The notes under the pieces were generated by a model. That model saw only the letters and a program-made list of their open reading frames with translations. It ran no database searches and had not been told where the DNA came from. Source: Tissierellaceae bacterium (GTDB lineage: Bacteria > Bacillota > Clostridia > Tissierellales > Tissierellaceae). Taken from it: DNA of 64,000 nt. Where the stretch lies: positions 1 through 64,000 of the forward strand of contig JALNZV010000010.1 of assembly GCA_023229175.1 (NCBI GenBank). The letters are read 5' to 3'. Position 1 is the first letter of the stretch. Each line of letters starts with the position of its first letter. Shown here piece by piece: positions 47,585 to 57,956 of this stretch. Both the position numbers and the translations under genes were made by a program.

Positions 47585-48850
47585 ATGTCAAAAGAAAGCT
47601 TAAATCCTTTGGAAAGTGCTCAAATTCAAGTCAAGAAGGCTTGTGATGCATTGAACCTAGGACCAGACGTATATGAATTACTTAAAGAACCACAAAGAAT
47701 GATTGAGATTTCTATCCCTGTTAAAATGGATGACGGAACTCTTAAGGTATTCAAAGGTTATAGAGCAGCTCACAATACAGCTATAGGGCCTGGCAAGGGC
47801 GGAATTAGATTCCATCCAGGAGTAAACCCAGATGAAGTAAAGGCATTATCAGTTTGGATGACATTTAAATGCGGAGTCATGGGAGTACCATACGGTGGGG
47901 CAAAAGGTGGAATTACAGTTGACCCAATGCAATTATCCCAAGGAGAATTGGAAAGACTATCTAGGGGATATATCCAAGGGCTTCACAAGTTCTTAGGAGA
48001 AAAATTGGACATCCCAGCACCAGACGTAGGTTCCAATGGTCAAGTTATGGCTTGGATGGTAGACGAATTTATTAAATTAAAGGGCTATGACGAGCTAGGA
48101 GTTATTACAGGAAAACCAGTGCCATGGGGCGGATCAGAAGGCAGAAATGAAGCCACAGGCTTTGGTGTATCTGTAATAGCTAGGGAAGCAGCCAGAGAAC
48201 TAGGCATGGACATAACTAAATCTACAGTGGCAATTCAAGGATTTGGAAATGTAGGTAGATTTACAGTTAAAAACGTTCAAGGACAAGGCGCAAAGATAGT
48301 AGCCTTAGCAGAGTGGACACCAGCAGTTGGACCTTTTGCAATTTACAATAAAGACGGTTTAGATTTTGAAGATATGGCAGAATACGTAAAGAAACGCATG
48401 AACTTAATCGGCTATCCAAATGCTGAAAGGATTACCCTTGAAGAGTTCTGGGCACTGGATGTAGACATACTTATCCCAGCAGCATTGGAAAATGCCATTA
48501 CAGAAGACGTGGCAAAAGTAGTTAAGGCAAAGCTAATTTGTGAAGCAGCCAATGGACCTATAACACCAGGAGCAGACGCCATTTTAAAGGAAAGAGGAAT
48601 ACCAGTTACACCAGATATACTAACTAACGCAGGTGGAGTCACAGTTTCCTACTTTGAATGGGTACAAAACCAATACGGATACTACTGGTCAGAAAAAGAA
48701 GTAGAAGAAAAACAAGAAGTAGAAATGGTTAAGGCATTTAACGCCATCTGGAAACTAAAAGACGAATACAATGTTACCGTAAGAGAAGCTGCATATATGC
48801 TTTCAGTAAAGAAAGTAGCAGAAGTAATGAAATTAAGAGGATGGTACTAA
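47585..48850 (+). CDS. gdhA: Glutamate dehydrogenase
   Basis: A 421-residue Glu/Leu/Phe/Val-type dehydrogenase. Family signatures include GKGGIRFHPGVNPDEVKALSVWMT (abbreviated), VPYGGAKGGI with the catalytic Lys, PAPDVGSNGQVMAWM and the Rossmann loop AIQGFGNVGRFT. It interconverts glutamate and 2-oxoglutarate with NAD(H) or NADP(H); the cofactor is not clear from sequence alone. In amino-acid-fermenting anaerobes it is a key catabolic enzyme. A terminator follows. Confidence 0.96.
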   Translation: MSKESLNPLESAQIQVKKACDALNLGPDVYELLKEPQRMIEISIPVKMDDGTLKVFKGYRAAHNTAIGPGKGGIRFHPGVNPDEVKALSVWMTFKCGVMGVPYGGAKGGITVDPMQLSQGELERLSRGYIQGLHKFLGEKLDIPAPDVGSNGQVMAWMVDEFIKLKGYDELGVITGKPVPWGGSEGRNEATGFGVSVIAREAARELGMDITKSTVAIQGFGNVGRFTVKNVQGQGAKIVALAEWTPAVGPFAIYNKDGLDFEDMAEYVKKRMNLIGYPNAERITLEEFWALDVDILIPAALENAITEDVAKVVKAKLICEAANGPITPGADAILKERGIPVTPDILTNAGGVTVSYFEWVQNQYGYYWSEKEVEEKQEVEMVKAFNAIWKLKDEYNVTVREAAYMLSVKKVAEVMKLRGWY

Positions 48851-48851
48851 A

Positions 48852-48877
48852 AAACTGGCTTAGGCCAGTTTTTTTTA
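48852..48877 (+). terminator. Terminator of gdhA
   Basis: AACTGGC pairs with GCCAGTT around a 4-nt loop with eight T. Confidence 0.9.
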
Positions 48878-48891
48878 TGCAGTTTTACGCG

Positions 48892-48947
48892 TTGACAAAC
48901 AGATTAAAATGGAATATACTAAATTAGCGACCGACCAGTCGGTCACT
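48892..48947 (+). promoter_or_regulatory. Promoter with TetR-type operator of the efflux operon
   Basis: TTGACA (48892-48897), 17 nt, TATACT (48915-48920). A perfect palindrome GACCGAC-CA-GTCGGTC (48929-48944, extended to 48926-48947 with one mismatch) lies over the start site. Its form is typical of TetR operators, and the repressor gene is the last gene of this operon. Confidence 0.85.
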
Positions 48948-48972
48948 AATTTACTTAGAGTGGAGGCAGAAG

Positions 48973-51900
48973 ATGTTATCAAAATTTAGCGTTAGAAAAC
49001 CGTATACAATAGTTGTAGCAGTAGTTTTAATATTATTATTAGGTAGCATATCTTTTATCAATCTACAAACAGATTTATTGCCTAGTATCGAGTTGCCTTA
49101 TTTAGTTGTAATGACAAACTATATAGGAGCCAGCCCAGAAGAAGTTGAAATGGTAGTCACAAGGCCTATTGAACAGGTAGTAGCTACTGCCAGCAATATA
49201 AAAAACATAAATTCCATATCTAGGGAAAACTCTTCCATAGTAATAATGGAATTCGATAACGATGTAAATATGGATTCGGCCATTATCGAGATAAATAGTA
49301 ACCTAGACATGATTAAGGGAATGTGGAGTGATTCCATATCATCGCCCATGATAATAAAGATGAATCCAGATATGCTGCCCATAGGTATTTTTTCTGTGGA
49401 CATGGAAGATATGGATGTAGTTCAAGTGTCGAATTTTGTGGAGCAAAAAATAACTCCTGAATTGGAGTCCATATCTGGAGTGGCATCGGTGTCTGCCGTA
49501 GGGCTTATAGATGAAAAAATAGAAGTATATCTGTCATCTGAAAAGATTGAAAAACTAAACGACAAAGTATTAGATAGGGTGGATAGGGAATTAAGTAAAG
49601 CAGGAGATGAATTAGACAAGGCTAAAAGAGAAATCTTAGATGGAAAGGCAAAATTAGCAGAAGAAGAAAGAAAACAAAGAGAAAAACTAATTGAAGGGGA
49701 AAAGGCCATACTGGCGGCCAAGGAAAAGATGGCTGAGGGAGAGCAGGCCTTAAATGCGGGGATAGATGAATTAAATAAAAATATATCCCTAATAGAAGAG
49801 GGACTAAAGGTACCGGGTTTGTCAGAAGAGGAGAGGAAAATGGGAGAAACCATGGCCCTGTCCTTACATGAAAAGCTGGCTGAATTGGAATTGCAGAAAT
49901 CTGCATTAATTGAATCCAAAAATGAGCTATTAAGCCAAGAAGAGCAAATAGCACAAGGAAAAGCTATGCTAGATGGGGAAATGGAAAAAGCAAGGACACA
50001 ATTGGAGCAGGGAGAGAAAACTTTAGAAGAGAAGACTAGGGAATTTGAAGATGCCAAAGAAAAGGCCTTTAAACAAGCCTCCTTAGATGGGATAATTACA
50101 GAAAAGATGATATCGGGCATATTAGCAGCTCAAAACTTTTCCATGCCTGCAGGCTATATATATGAAGAAGAATCCGATTATATAGTGAAAATAGGAGATA
50201 AGATTAAGGATATTGAGGAAATAGGAAATTTGCTCCTATTTGACACAGGGGATGAAGCTGTAGGGAAGATATATTTAAAGGATGTAGCAGATATAGATTA
50301 TATAGATAATTCTGAGGATATATACGCCAAAATCAACGGAAATAACGGCGTAATACTGACCTTCCAAAAGCAAAGCAATTTTGCCACCACCGAGGTCTCC
50401 AAAAACATCTCCAGCAAGATGAAGGATTTAGAAAATGAGAATGCAGGTTTAAACTTTACTGCTTTGATGGATCAGGGGATTTATATAGATATAGTAGTGG
50501 ATTCAGTACTGGAAAACCTAATTTACGGTGGAATACTAGCCATTTTAATACTTATAGTGTTCCTTAGGGATATAAAGCCTACATTTATAATAGCTGTGTC
50601 TATACCAATAAGTATTGTATTTGCCATTGCTATGATGTATTTTACGGGAGTAACTATAAATATCATATCACTAGGTGGATTGGCCCTAGGCGTAGGTATG
50701 CTGGTGGATAACTCCATTGTAGTAATAGAAAATATCTACAGGCTCAGAAATGAGGGCATGAATGCCATAGAGGCCTCCATAGAGGGTGCAAGGGAAGTAT
50801 CAGGTGCCATAATAGCATCTACCTTAACTACGGTGTCCGTATTTTTGCCCATAGTATTTACAAAGGGCATATCGAAGGAACTATTTACTGACATGGGTCT
50901 GACCATTTTCTATTCTCTATTAGCTTCATTGTTAGTAGCCCTTACACTGGTTCCCACCATGGCATCTACCATGCTTAAAAACCCTAAGGAGAAAGAAGAT
51001 AAACTATTTAATAGATTTATAATATCCTATGAAAAGATACTGAGATGGTCATTAGACCATAGGTTCATAGTCATGGTTTTGGTAGTGGGACTATTGGCCT
51101 TGTCCGGAGCTTTAGCTGTCAATATGGGCACTGCATTTATTCCAGAGATGGATAGTCCTCAAATGTCCCTAAGTATGGAAATGCCAAAGGGCAGCAGCTT
51201 CCAAGAAGCTACAGAGATGGCAGATATAATAGTTGACAGGATTAGTACCATAGACAATATAGACACCATTGGGGCATATCAGGGTAATGGAATGTCCATG
51301 GCAGGTTTAGGCGGCGGAGGAGGAAATAACGGAAATTCTGTGTCCATGTATTTAATATTAGATGAAGATAAAAAGATAGATAATAGGGATATAGAAAATC
51401 AAATAATGAAACTAACAGAGGACCTAGATGTAAACGTAACTGTACATTCCTCAGATATGGACATGAGTGCTTTAGGTGGCTCAGGTATCGAGGTATTGGT
51501 TAAGGGGAGAGAAATAGACCATATAAGAAAATACGCAGAGGAAATAGGACAAATCCTAGAAAATACTGAGGGAGTAGAAGAAGTAAATATAGGGGCAGAT
51601 GTCAGTTTAGAGGAAATTAGAATTACTGTCCACAAGGAAAAGGCCATGGAAGAAGGATTGACAGTTGCACAAGTATTTGGAGAATTAAGCTCCCTGTTGT
51701 CTACGGGCAAGTCGGCTACAACATTGTCTTTATCCAATAAGGATTATCCCGTAATAGTAGTAGACGGAGAAAAAGATGAAATAGGGAAAGGGGATATAGA
51801 GAACCTAACCATTATAGCAAATAAAAATGGAGAAGAAAAAGAAATTAAAATAGGGGATATAGCTGATGTAAGGGAGGAAAAGGGCCTAACATCCATAAGG

Positions 51901-52584
51901 AGAAAATCCCAAGAAAGATATATTTCTGTAAATGGAACCATAGACAAGGATTACAACATCGGCTTAGTGTCTAGGGATTTTGAAAGGGAATTAAGAGACT
52001 ATAGGTTGCCAGATGGGTATAGCCTAGAGGTATCAGGTGAGAACAAGATGATAAAAGATGCCATGAGGGATTTAGTATTGATGATTGCCCTTGCCATTGC
52101 CTTTATTTATCTAATCATGGTGGCAGAATTTCAGTCACTATTGTCTCCATTTATAGTGATGTTTACCATACCCTTGGCATTTACGGGAGGATTTATAGCC
52201 CTTTCCATTACAAAATACGACATATCCGTCATATCCATGTTAGGTTTTCTAGTACTGTCGGGGGTTGTCGTAAACAATGGAATAGTTTTTGTGGATTACA
52301 CCAATCAGTTAAGGGAAAAAGGCATGGAACTAATGGAAGCCCTAGTATTGACTGGAAAGACGAGGATGAGGCCAATACTTATGACTGCCTTGACTACTAT
52401 TTTAGGTTTATCGACCTTGTCCATGGGAGTCGGCGTCGGTGCAGAAATGATTCAGCCCTTAGCCATTACGGCGATTGGTGGACTTACCTATGCAACAATA
52501 TTGACCTTAGTTGTGGTGCCCATAATGTACAGCGTATTCCATAAGAAAAAAATAAGGAAGCATTCCTTAGAGGAGGAGAATTAA
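48973..52584 (+). CDS. RND family efflux transporter with coiled-coil insert
   Basis: A 1203-residue RND pump of the AcrB/SwrC type. A membrane segment at residues 12-31 is followed by the first porter region, which carries a long coiled-coil insertion (about 200-375, Glu/Lys/Leu heptads). The GVGMLVDNSIVVIENIYRL motif marks the proton-relay helix, and a repeat of about five helices is present at the end. Single-gene Gram-positive RND pumps export lipids, surfactants or drugs. No membrane fusion protein or outer-membrane partner is seen; the insert may replace the fusion protein function. The gene starts at ATG after GGAGG. Confidence 0.9.
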   Translation: MLSKFSVRKPYTIVVAVVLILLLGSISFINLQTDLLPSIELPYLVVMTNYIGASPEEVEMVVTRPIEQVVATASNIKNINSISRENSSIVIMEFDNDVNMDSAIIEINSNLDMIKGMWSDSISSPMIIKMNPDMLPIGIFSVDMEDMDVVQVSNFVEQKITPELESISGVASVSAVGLIDEKIEVYLSSEKIEKLNDKVLDRVDRELSKAGDELDKAKREILDGKAKLAEEERKQREKLIEGEKAILAAKEKMAEGEQALNAGIDELNKNISLIEEGLKVPGLSEEERKMGETMALSLHEKLAELELQKSALIESKNELLSQEEQIAQGKAMLDGEMEKARTQLEQGEKTLEEKTREFEDAKEKAFKQASLDGIITEKMISGILAAQNFSMPAGYIYEEESDYIVKIGDKIKDIEEIGNLLLFDTGDEAVGKIYLKDVADIDYIDNSEDIYAKINGNNGVILTFQKQSNFATTEVSKNISSKMKDLENENAGLNFTALMDQGIYIDIVVDSVLENLIYGGILAILILIVFLRDIKPTFIIAVSIPISIVFAIAMMYFTGVTINIISLGGLALGVGMLVDNSIVVIENIYRLRNEGMNAIEASIEGAREVSGAIIASTLTTVSVFLPIVFTKGISKELFTDMGLTIFYSLLASLLVALTLVPTMASTMLKNPKEKEDKLFNRFIISYEKILRWSLDHRFIVMVLVVGLLALSGALAVNMGTAFIPEMDSPQMSLSMEMPKGSSFQEATEMADIIVDRISTIDNIDTIGAYQGNGMSMAGLGGGGGNNGNSVSMYLILDEDKKIDNRDIENQIMKLTEDLDVNVTVHSSDMDMSALGGSGIEVLVKGREIDHIRKYAEEIGQILENTEGVEEVNIGADVSLEEIRITVHKEKAMEEGLTVAQVFGELSSLLSTGKSATTLSLSNKDYPVIVVDGEKDEIGKGDIENLTIIANKNGEEKEIKIGDIADVREEKGLTSIRRKSQERYISVNGTIDKDYNIGLVSRDFERELRDYRLPDGYSLEVSGENKMIKDAMRDLVLMIALAIAFIYLIMVAEFQSLLSPFIVMFTIPLAFTGGFIALSITKYDISVISMLGFLVLSGVVVNNGIVFVDYTNQLREKGMELMEALVLTGKTRMRPILMTALTTILGLSTLSMGVGVGAEMIQPLAITAIGGLTYATILTLVVVPIMYSVFHKKKIRKHSLEEEN

Positions 52585-53193
52585 ATGGCAGAGATAAAAT
52601 ACTCCGAAAAGGAAATATCCATATTCAACGGATTGATAAATCTGATGAAAGAGGGAATAAATCCATATGCAATAAAGGTTTCTGACATCGCAAAGGCAGC
52701 TGACATAGGTAAGGGGACCATATACGATTATTTTGATTCCAAAGAAGAGGTTATATCCAAGGCCATTGTATATAGCATAGGGGAAGAAATTAGGCTGATT
52801 ACTGAAAAAGTAAGGGATAAGGATAAATTTAAGGATAGGTACTATGCAATACTTGAAATCATAGGGGAAAGCCATAAAAAGAAATTGTCAACCTTAGGTA
52901 TGCTGTTGTCTTCAGGGGGTATAGATAAGTTTTACGAATCCCTAAAGGACAAGGAATGTGCCATATCGGATTTTATAGATTTAATAAATGGGGAAATAGT
53001 CCAGCTTTTAAACCTGGGAATACAAGAAAAGAAAATAGAATCTAAGGAGACTATGGAGTACAAGATAATGGCAGTAATAGGCAGTATGCACTCCTTCTCC
53101 TATTACTATAATAATAAATCCCTGCATAAAAAATTGACTACAGAGGATGCTAAGGACATGGCCTATAAGATTTTATTGAAGTCACTAAGTTAG
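52585..53193 (+). CDS. TetR family transcriptional regulator
   Basis: A 202-residue repressor. Its N-terminus reads LMKEGINPYAIKVSDIAKAADIGKGTIYDYFDSKEEVISKAI (abbreviated), the TetR helix-turn-helix. The rest is the helical ligand domain. Its ATG follows the RND stop codon directly, so it is translated with the pump and probably represses the operon through the palindrome at 48929-48944. Confidence 0.9.
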   Translation: MAEIKYSEKEISIFNGLINLMKEGINPYAIKVSDIAKAADIGKGTIYDYFDSKEEVISKAIVYSIGEEIRLITEKVRDKDKFKDRYYAILEIIGESHKKKLSTLGMLLSSGGIDKFYESLKDKECAISDFIDLINGEIVQLLNLGIQEKKIESKETMEYKIMAVIGSMHSFSYYYNNKSLHKKLTTEDAKDMAYKILLKSLS

Positions 53194-53223
53194 AAATACT
53201 ATGTAGATTAAAAGGAGAAAAAC

Positions 53224-54096
53224 ATGGAATACAAAATAATCGCAGAAGACGACAAATTGATATTAAAGGATATAAAAAGCTTTGAGCCTAAGCATATATT
53301 TGAATGTGGTCAGGCCTTTAGGTGGACTGCAGAGGAAAATACATCCTATACTACCATAGCCTATGGGAAAGTATTAAATGTCAAAAAAGAAGGTCCAGAC
53401 CTTATTTTAAAGGGTAGCAACCTATACGACTTTGACCTTATATGGAAGGATTACTTCGACCTAAATAGAGATTATGAAGAGATAAAAAACCGATTGTCAA
53501 GGGACCCCATATTAAGGGAAGCAATGGAATTTGGTCATGGTATCAGGATATTAAATCAAGAGCCCTTTGAGACCACCATATCATTTATCATATCTGCCAA
53601 CAATCAAATACCTAGGATTAAAAAATCCATTGAGCTCATATCCAAGTACTATGGGGAGAAAATAGAAGGAAGTGAGTTCTATAGTTTCCCCAGCCCTATG
53701 GCCCTATCAAAGGCAGATCCAAAGGATTTAAAGGAATTGACAAAGGTGGGATTTAGAGCAGAGCGAATAGTGGAGACTTCAAAGATTATTGCCCGGGGTG
53801 AATTGGACTTGGACAGTATATTTGGGCTAAGAAAAGACCAAGGAAAGGAAGCCCTGATGACATTGCCAGGTGTGGGGCCAAAGGTGTCCGACTGTATACT
53901 TCTCTTTGCCTACGGAAAAGGGGATGCATTTCCCGTAGACGTATGGGTCAAAAGGGTAATGGAACACTTTTATCTAAAAAAGGAGACAAATGTAAAGTTA
54001 ATCGGATCCTATGGAGCGGAGATTTTTGGGGATCTTGCAGGATTTGCACAGCAGTATTTATTTTATTATGCTAGGGAGTTGGGAATAGGAAAGTAA
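53224..54096 (+). CDS. ogg: 8-oxoguanine DNA glycosylase (OGG1-type)
   Basis: A 290-residue bifunctional base-excision repair enzyme. The N-terminal TBP-like domain (FECGQAFRWTAEE) precedes a helix-hairpin-helix GPD domain with LMTLPGVGPKVSDCILLFA, where Lys 220 is the expected nucleophile, and FPVDVWVKRVMEHFY, where Asp 239 is the catalytic Asp. Length and layout match bacterial OGG1-like enzymes (Clostridium Ogg). AAGGAG precedes the ATG. Independent of the TetR gene by 30 nt. Confidence 0.93.
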   Translation: MEYKIIAEDDKLILKDIKSFEPKHIFECGQAFRWTAEENTSYTTIAYGKVLNVKKEGPDLILKGSNLYDFDLIWKDYFDLNRDYEEIKNRLSRDPILREAMEFGHGIRILNQEPFETTISFIISANNQIPRIKKSIELISKYYGEKIEGSEFYSFPSPMALSKADPKDLKELTKVGFRAERIVETSKIIARGELDLDSIFGLRKDQGKEALMTLPGVGPKVSDCILLFAYGKGDAFPVDVWVKRVMEHFYLKKETNVKLIGSYGAEIFGDLAGFAQQYLFYYARELGIGK

Positions 54097-54182
54097 ATTT
54101 AAATAATTATGTGGAAATTTCCCCTAAAATGGTGTATCCTTAACAAAGAACAACCATAAGCAAAAGATTGAGGGGGATAATT

Positions 54183-54878
54183 ATGCTAGGGACAATAGTA
54201 AATGTAGCAGCAGTTATAGGAGGATCCATAATAGGCATTTTGCTGAAGAAGGGAATTAAGGAAGAATATAAGAATACCGTAATGGATGGAATAGCTTTGG
54301 CAGTTTTAGTCATAGGAATCATGGGAAGTATAAAATCTGAGAATTTAATCTTAGTAATAGGAAGCATAGGTATAGGGAGCGTAGTAGGGGAAATCATAGG
54401 TATAGAGGATAAACTAGATAACCTTGGCAATTCCCTGCAAATGAAATTTGGAGGTAAAGACAGCAACTTTTCCAAGGGGTTTGTCACGGCATCTTTAGTA
54501 TTTTGCGTTGGAGCCATGGCCATAGTAGGGGCGTTGGAGTCGGGTATACAGGGGAATCATGAAACTTTGTTTGCCAAATCTGTTATAGACGGATTTACTT
54601 CTATTATATTTGCGTCCACCTTGGGTATTGGAGTTGCCTTCTCATCCATAGTCATACTAATCTATCAGGGAGGCATAGCATTGTTGGCGAATTTCGTAAA
54701 AGATTTCTTGACTCCAGAGGTAATAAATGAAATGTCTGCCATAGGAAGTATTTTAATCATGGCTATCGGAATAAATATATTGGGATTGAAGAAAATAAGG
54801 GTGGGAAACATGCTTCCAGCAATCTTTATTCCCATTTTATACTACGCATTGGTAAATATAAGTAATATAATAAGATAA
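54183..54878 (+). CDS. DUF554 family membrane protein
   Basis: A 231-residue integral membrane protein with about six hydrophobic segments (MLGTIVNVAAVIGGSIIGILL at the start). This matches the DUF554/YdfK family of unknown function. ATG 54183 is preferred because GAGGGGG precedes it; the TTG at 54168 would bury that site. A perfect palindrome follows the gene and may stop transcription. Confidence 0.88.
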   Translation: MLGTIVNVAAVIGGSIIGILLKKGIKEEYKNTVMDGIALAVLVIGIMGSIKSENLILVIGSIGIGSVVGEIIGIEDKLDNLGNSLQMKFGGKDSNFSKGFVTASLVFCVGAMAIVGALESGIQGNHETLFAKSVIDGFTSIIFASTLGIGVAFSSIVILIYQGGIALLANFVKDFLTPEVINEMSAIGSILIMAIGINILGLKKIRVGNMLPAIFIPILYYALVNISNIIR

Positions 54879-54912
54879 AGAGAGAAAAATAAAGAAACAT
54901 AAAGATAAATGG

Positions 54913-54949
54913 ATAATAAGGTATTATTTAGTAAATAATACCTTATTAT
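54913..54949. terminator. 37-bp perfect palindrome after the DUF554 gene
   Basis: Two 18-nt arms pair perfectly around one central base (54931). It is A/T-rich with two G-C pairs per arm. It could end transcription in both directions or act as a protein-binding site ahead of groES. Confidence 0.55.
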
Positions 54950-55007
54950 GGTGAAATTTGAAACTTGATTACATACTTTGATTTAAGTAACATATATTAT
55001 GTACACA

Positions 55008-55034
55008 TTAGCACTCACTAGCAATGAGTGCTAA
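55008..55034 (+). promoter_or_regulatory. CIRCE element of groESL
   Basis: TTAGCACTC-N9-GAGTGCTAA, a perfect match to the CIRCE consensus, lies 45 nt before groES. It is the operator of HrcA, the heat-shock repressor, which is not encoded here. Confidence 0.97.
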
Positions 55035-55078
55035 TAAAATAAAGAAATAAAATTTTATTAACATAAGGAGGTAGTAAA

Positions 55079-55360
55079 ATGAATTTAAAACCTTTGGGAG
55101 ATAGGATTATAATCAAAAAGGTTGAAGCCGAAGAAAAGACAAAGGGTGGTATAGTACTGCCAAATTCAGCAAAGGAGCAGCCACAAATAGCTGAAATACT
55201 TGCTGTTGGCCCTGATATTGCCGAGGACGAAAAGAAGAAAGAACAAATAAAAGTTGGCGACAAGGTGCTGTTTTCAAAGTATTCAGGTACTGAGATTAAG
55301 GTAGACGGAGAAGAATTGACCATAATAAAACTAATGGATATATTGGCAGTTGTAGAGTAA
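55079..55360 (+). CDS. groES: Co-chaperonin GroES
   Basis: A 93-residue lid of the GroEL chaperonin. It opens LKPLGDRIIIKKVEAEEKTKGGIVLP (abbreviated) with the mobile loop KTKGGIVLPNSAKE and the dome region VDGEELTIIKLMDILAVVE. AGGAGGT precedes the ATG. It is under the CIRCE element and is followed 25 nt later by groEL. Confidence 0.97.
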   Translation: MNLKPLGDRIIIKKVEAEEKTKGGIVLPNSAKEQPQIAEILAVGPDIAEDEKKKEQIKVGDKVLFSKYSGTEIKVDGEELTIIKLMDILAVVE

Positions 55361-55385
55361 ATTTTAAAAAGGAGTGTGTGAATAG

Positions 55386-57023
<1,638 letters not shown>

Positions 57024-57056
57024 CAAACATAGTTTGCTAACACCTTGCTAACATTG

Positions 57057-57101
57057 GAGGTTTCTCATTAGATTTGAAAACTTTTGAGAAGCCTCTTTTT
57101 T
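57057..57101 (+). terminator. Terminator of groESL
   Basis: GAGGTTTCTCA pairs with TGAGAAGCCTC (one wobble) around a 17-nt loop, with six T after it. Confidence 0.85.
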
Positions 57102-57235
57102 ATTTACTTGGAGATATTTCCACTGTCGAAATATTTAGAATTGTGAAAAAAATATTCTTCTTGAAAAATTGACAAAAAGGATGTAATATTAATAAAAGAA
57201 TACATTTTATCTATAATAAGTGGAGGTGCATTTTC

Positions 57236-57787
57236 ATAAACAAGCATAAAATCTATATATTACTTACCCATAGTGGTTCCTGGTTGGCTAGATTTATCAA
57301 CATTTATACGAAAGAGCCCTATACTCATGTATCCATAGCTTTTGACGAGGAGTTAAAGGAATTATATAGTTTTGGAAGGCTTAGGCCAGAGAACCCAATC
57401 TACGGAGGTTTTGTAAAAGAAGATATAGTGAATGGAACATATGCTAGGTTTCCAAACACCCTTTGCGCCTTGTATTCATTGGAAATAGATCAGAGGCAAT
57501 ACGAACAATTACTTTTAGAATTGGAAAAGTTTAAGAGGGATGGAGAAAAGTACGGCTATAATTTCATTGGACTCTTTGGAGTCATGGTAAATTATCCTGT
57601 CGAAAGGAAATATAATTACTTCTGTTCCCAGTTTGTATCATCTTTATTGGCCAATAGCGGCATTGAATTAATTAACAAGCAGGCGGCCCTCACATCCCCT
57701 AGGGACTTTAGGGAATGTAGAAAACTCAACCTTATATACGAAGGAGAATTGCAGGATTATAGCTTGAAGCAATCATTTAACTTTTAA
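57236..57787 (+). CDS. Permuted papain-fold hydrolase (YiiX-like), probable ATA start
   Basis: A 183-residue protein of the permuted NlpC/P60 (papain-like) superfamily. The N-terminal KIYILLTHSGSWLARFI strand, catalytic His in EPYTHVSIAFDEELKELYSFGR (abbreviated) and catalytic Cys in NYFCSQFVSSLLANSG fit such amidases. The family N-terminus lies upstream of the first TTG (57284), which has no ribosome site. The only plausible start with a good site (GGAGGTG at 57222-57228) is ATA 57236; ATT 57230 is too close. Either ATA is the real start or an ATG has mutated. Substrate is unknown. Confidence 0.75.
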   Translation: MNKHKIYILLTHSGSWLARFINIYTKEPYTHVSIAFDEELKELYSFGRLRPENPIYGGFVKEDIVNGTYARFPNTLCALYSLEIDQRQYEQLLLELEKFKRDGEKYGYNFIGLFGVMVNYPVERKYNYFCSQFVSSLLANSGIELINKQAALTSPRDFRECRKLNLIYEGELQDYSLKQSFNF

Positions 57788-57801
57788 TAATGGAAAGACA
57801 T

Positions 57802-57840
57802 GTAAAACTGTTGACAAGTATTGTCAACAGTTTTACTTTA
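57802..57840 (+). terminator. Terminator with 16-bp perfect stem
   Basis: GTAAAACTGTTGACAA pairs perfectly with TTGTCAACAGTTTTAC around GTA; it is followed by a short T-rich stretch. Confidence 0.8.
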
Positions 57841-57848
57841 ACTATATC

Positions 57849-57877
57849 TTGACTTTAAACAGCCAGAGGAGTAATAT
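57849..57877 (+). promoter_or_regulatory. Candidate promoter of the DUF3798 transporter operon
   Basis: TTGACT (57849-57854), 17 nt, TAATAT (57872-57877). A TATAAT at 57908-57913 is an alternative without a matching -35. Confidence 0.45.
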
Positions 57878-57956
57878 ATTAAGAGTGAGATACTTTGAGT
57901 TTCGAAGTATAATACTGGCCAAATTAAAAGGCCAAATTGAAAAGGAGGAGATTTTT

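Noticed and set aside
49422..50120. 232-codon minus-strand ORF inside the RND gene
   Set aside because: It is antisense to the coiled-coil insert of the RND pump, with Ser/Phe-rich low-complexity content; a shadow ORF.
57284..57300. TTG 57284 as the start of the papain-fold gene
   Set aside because: It has no ribosome site and would remove the conserved first strand of the domain, which is encoded in frame upstream.
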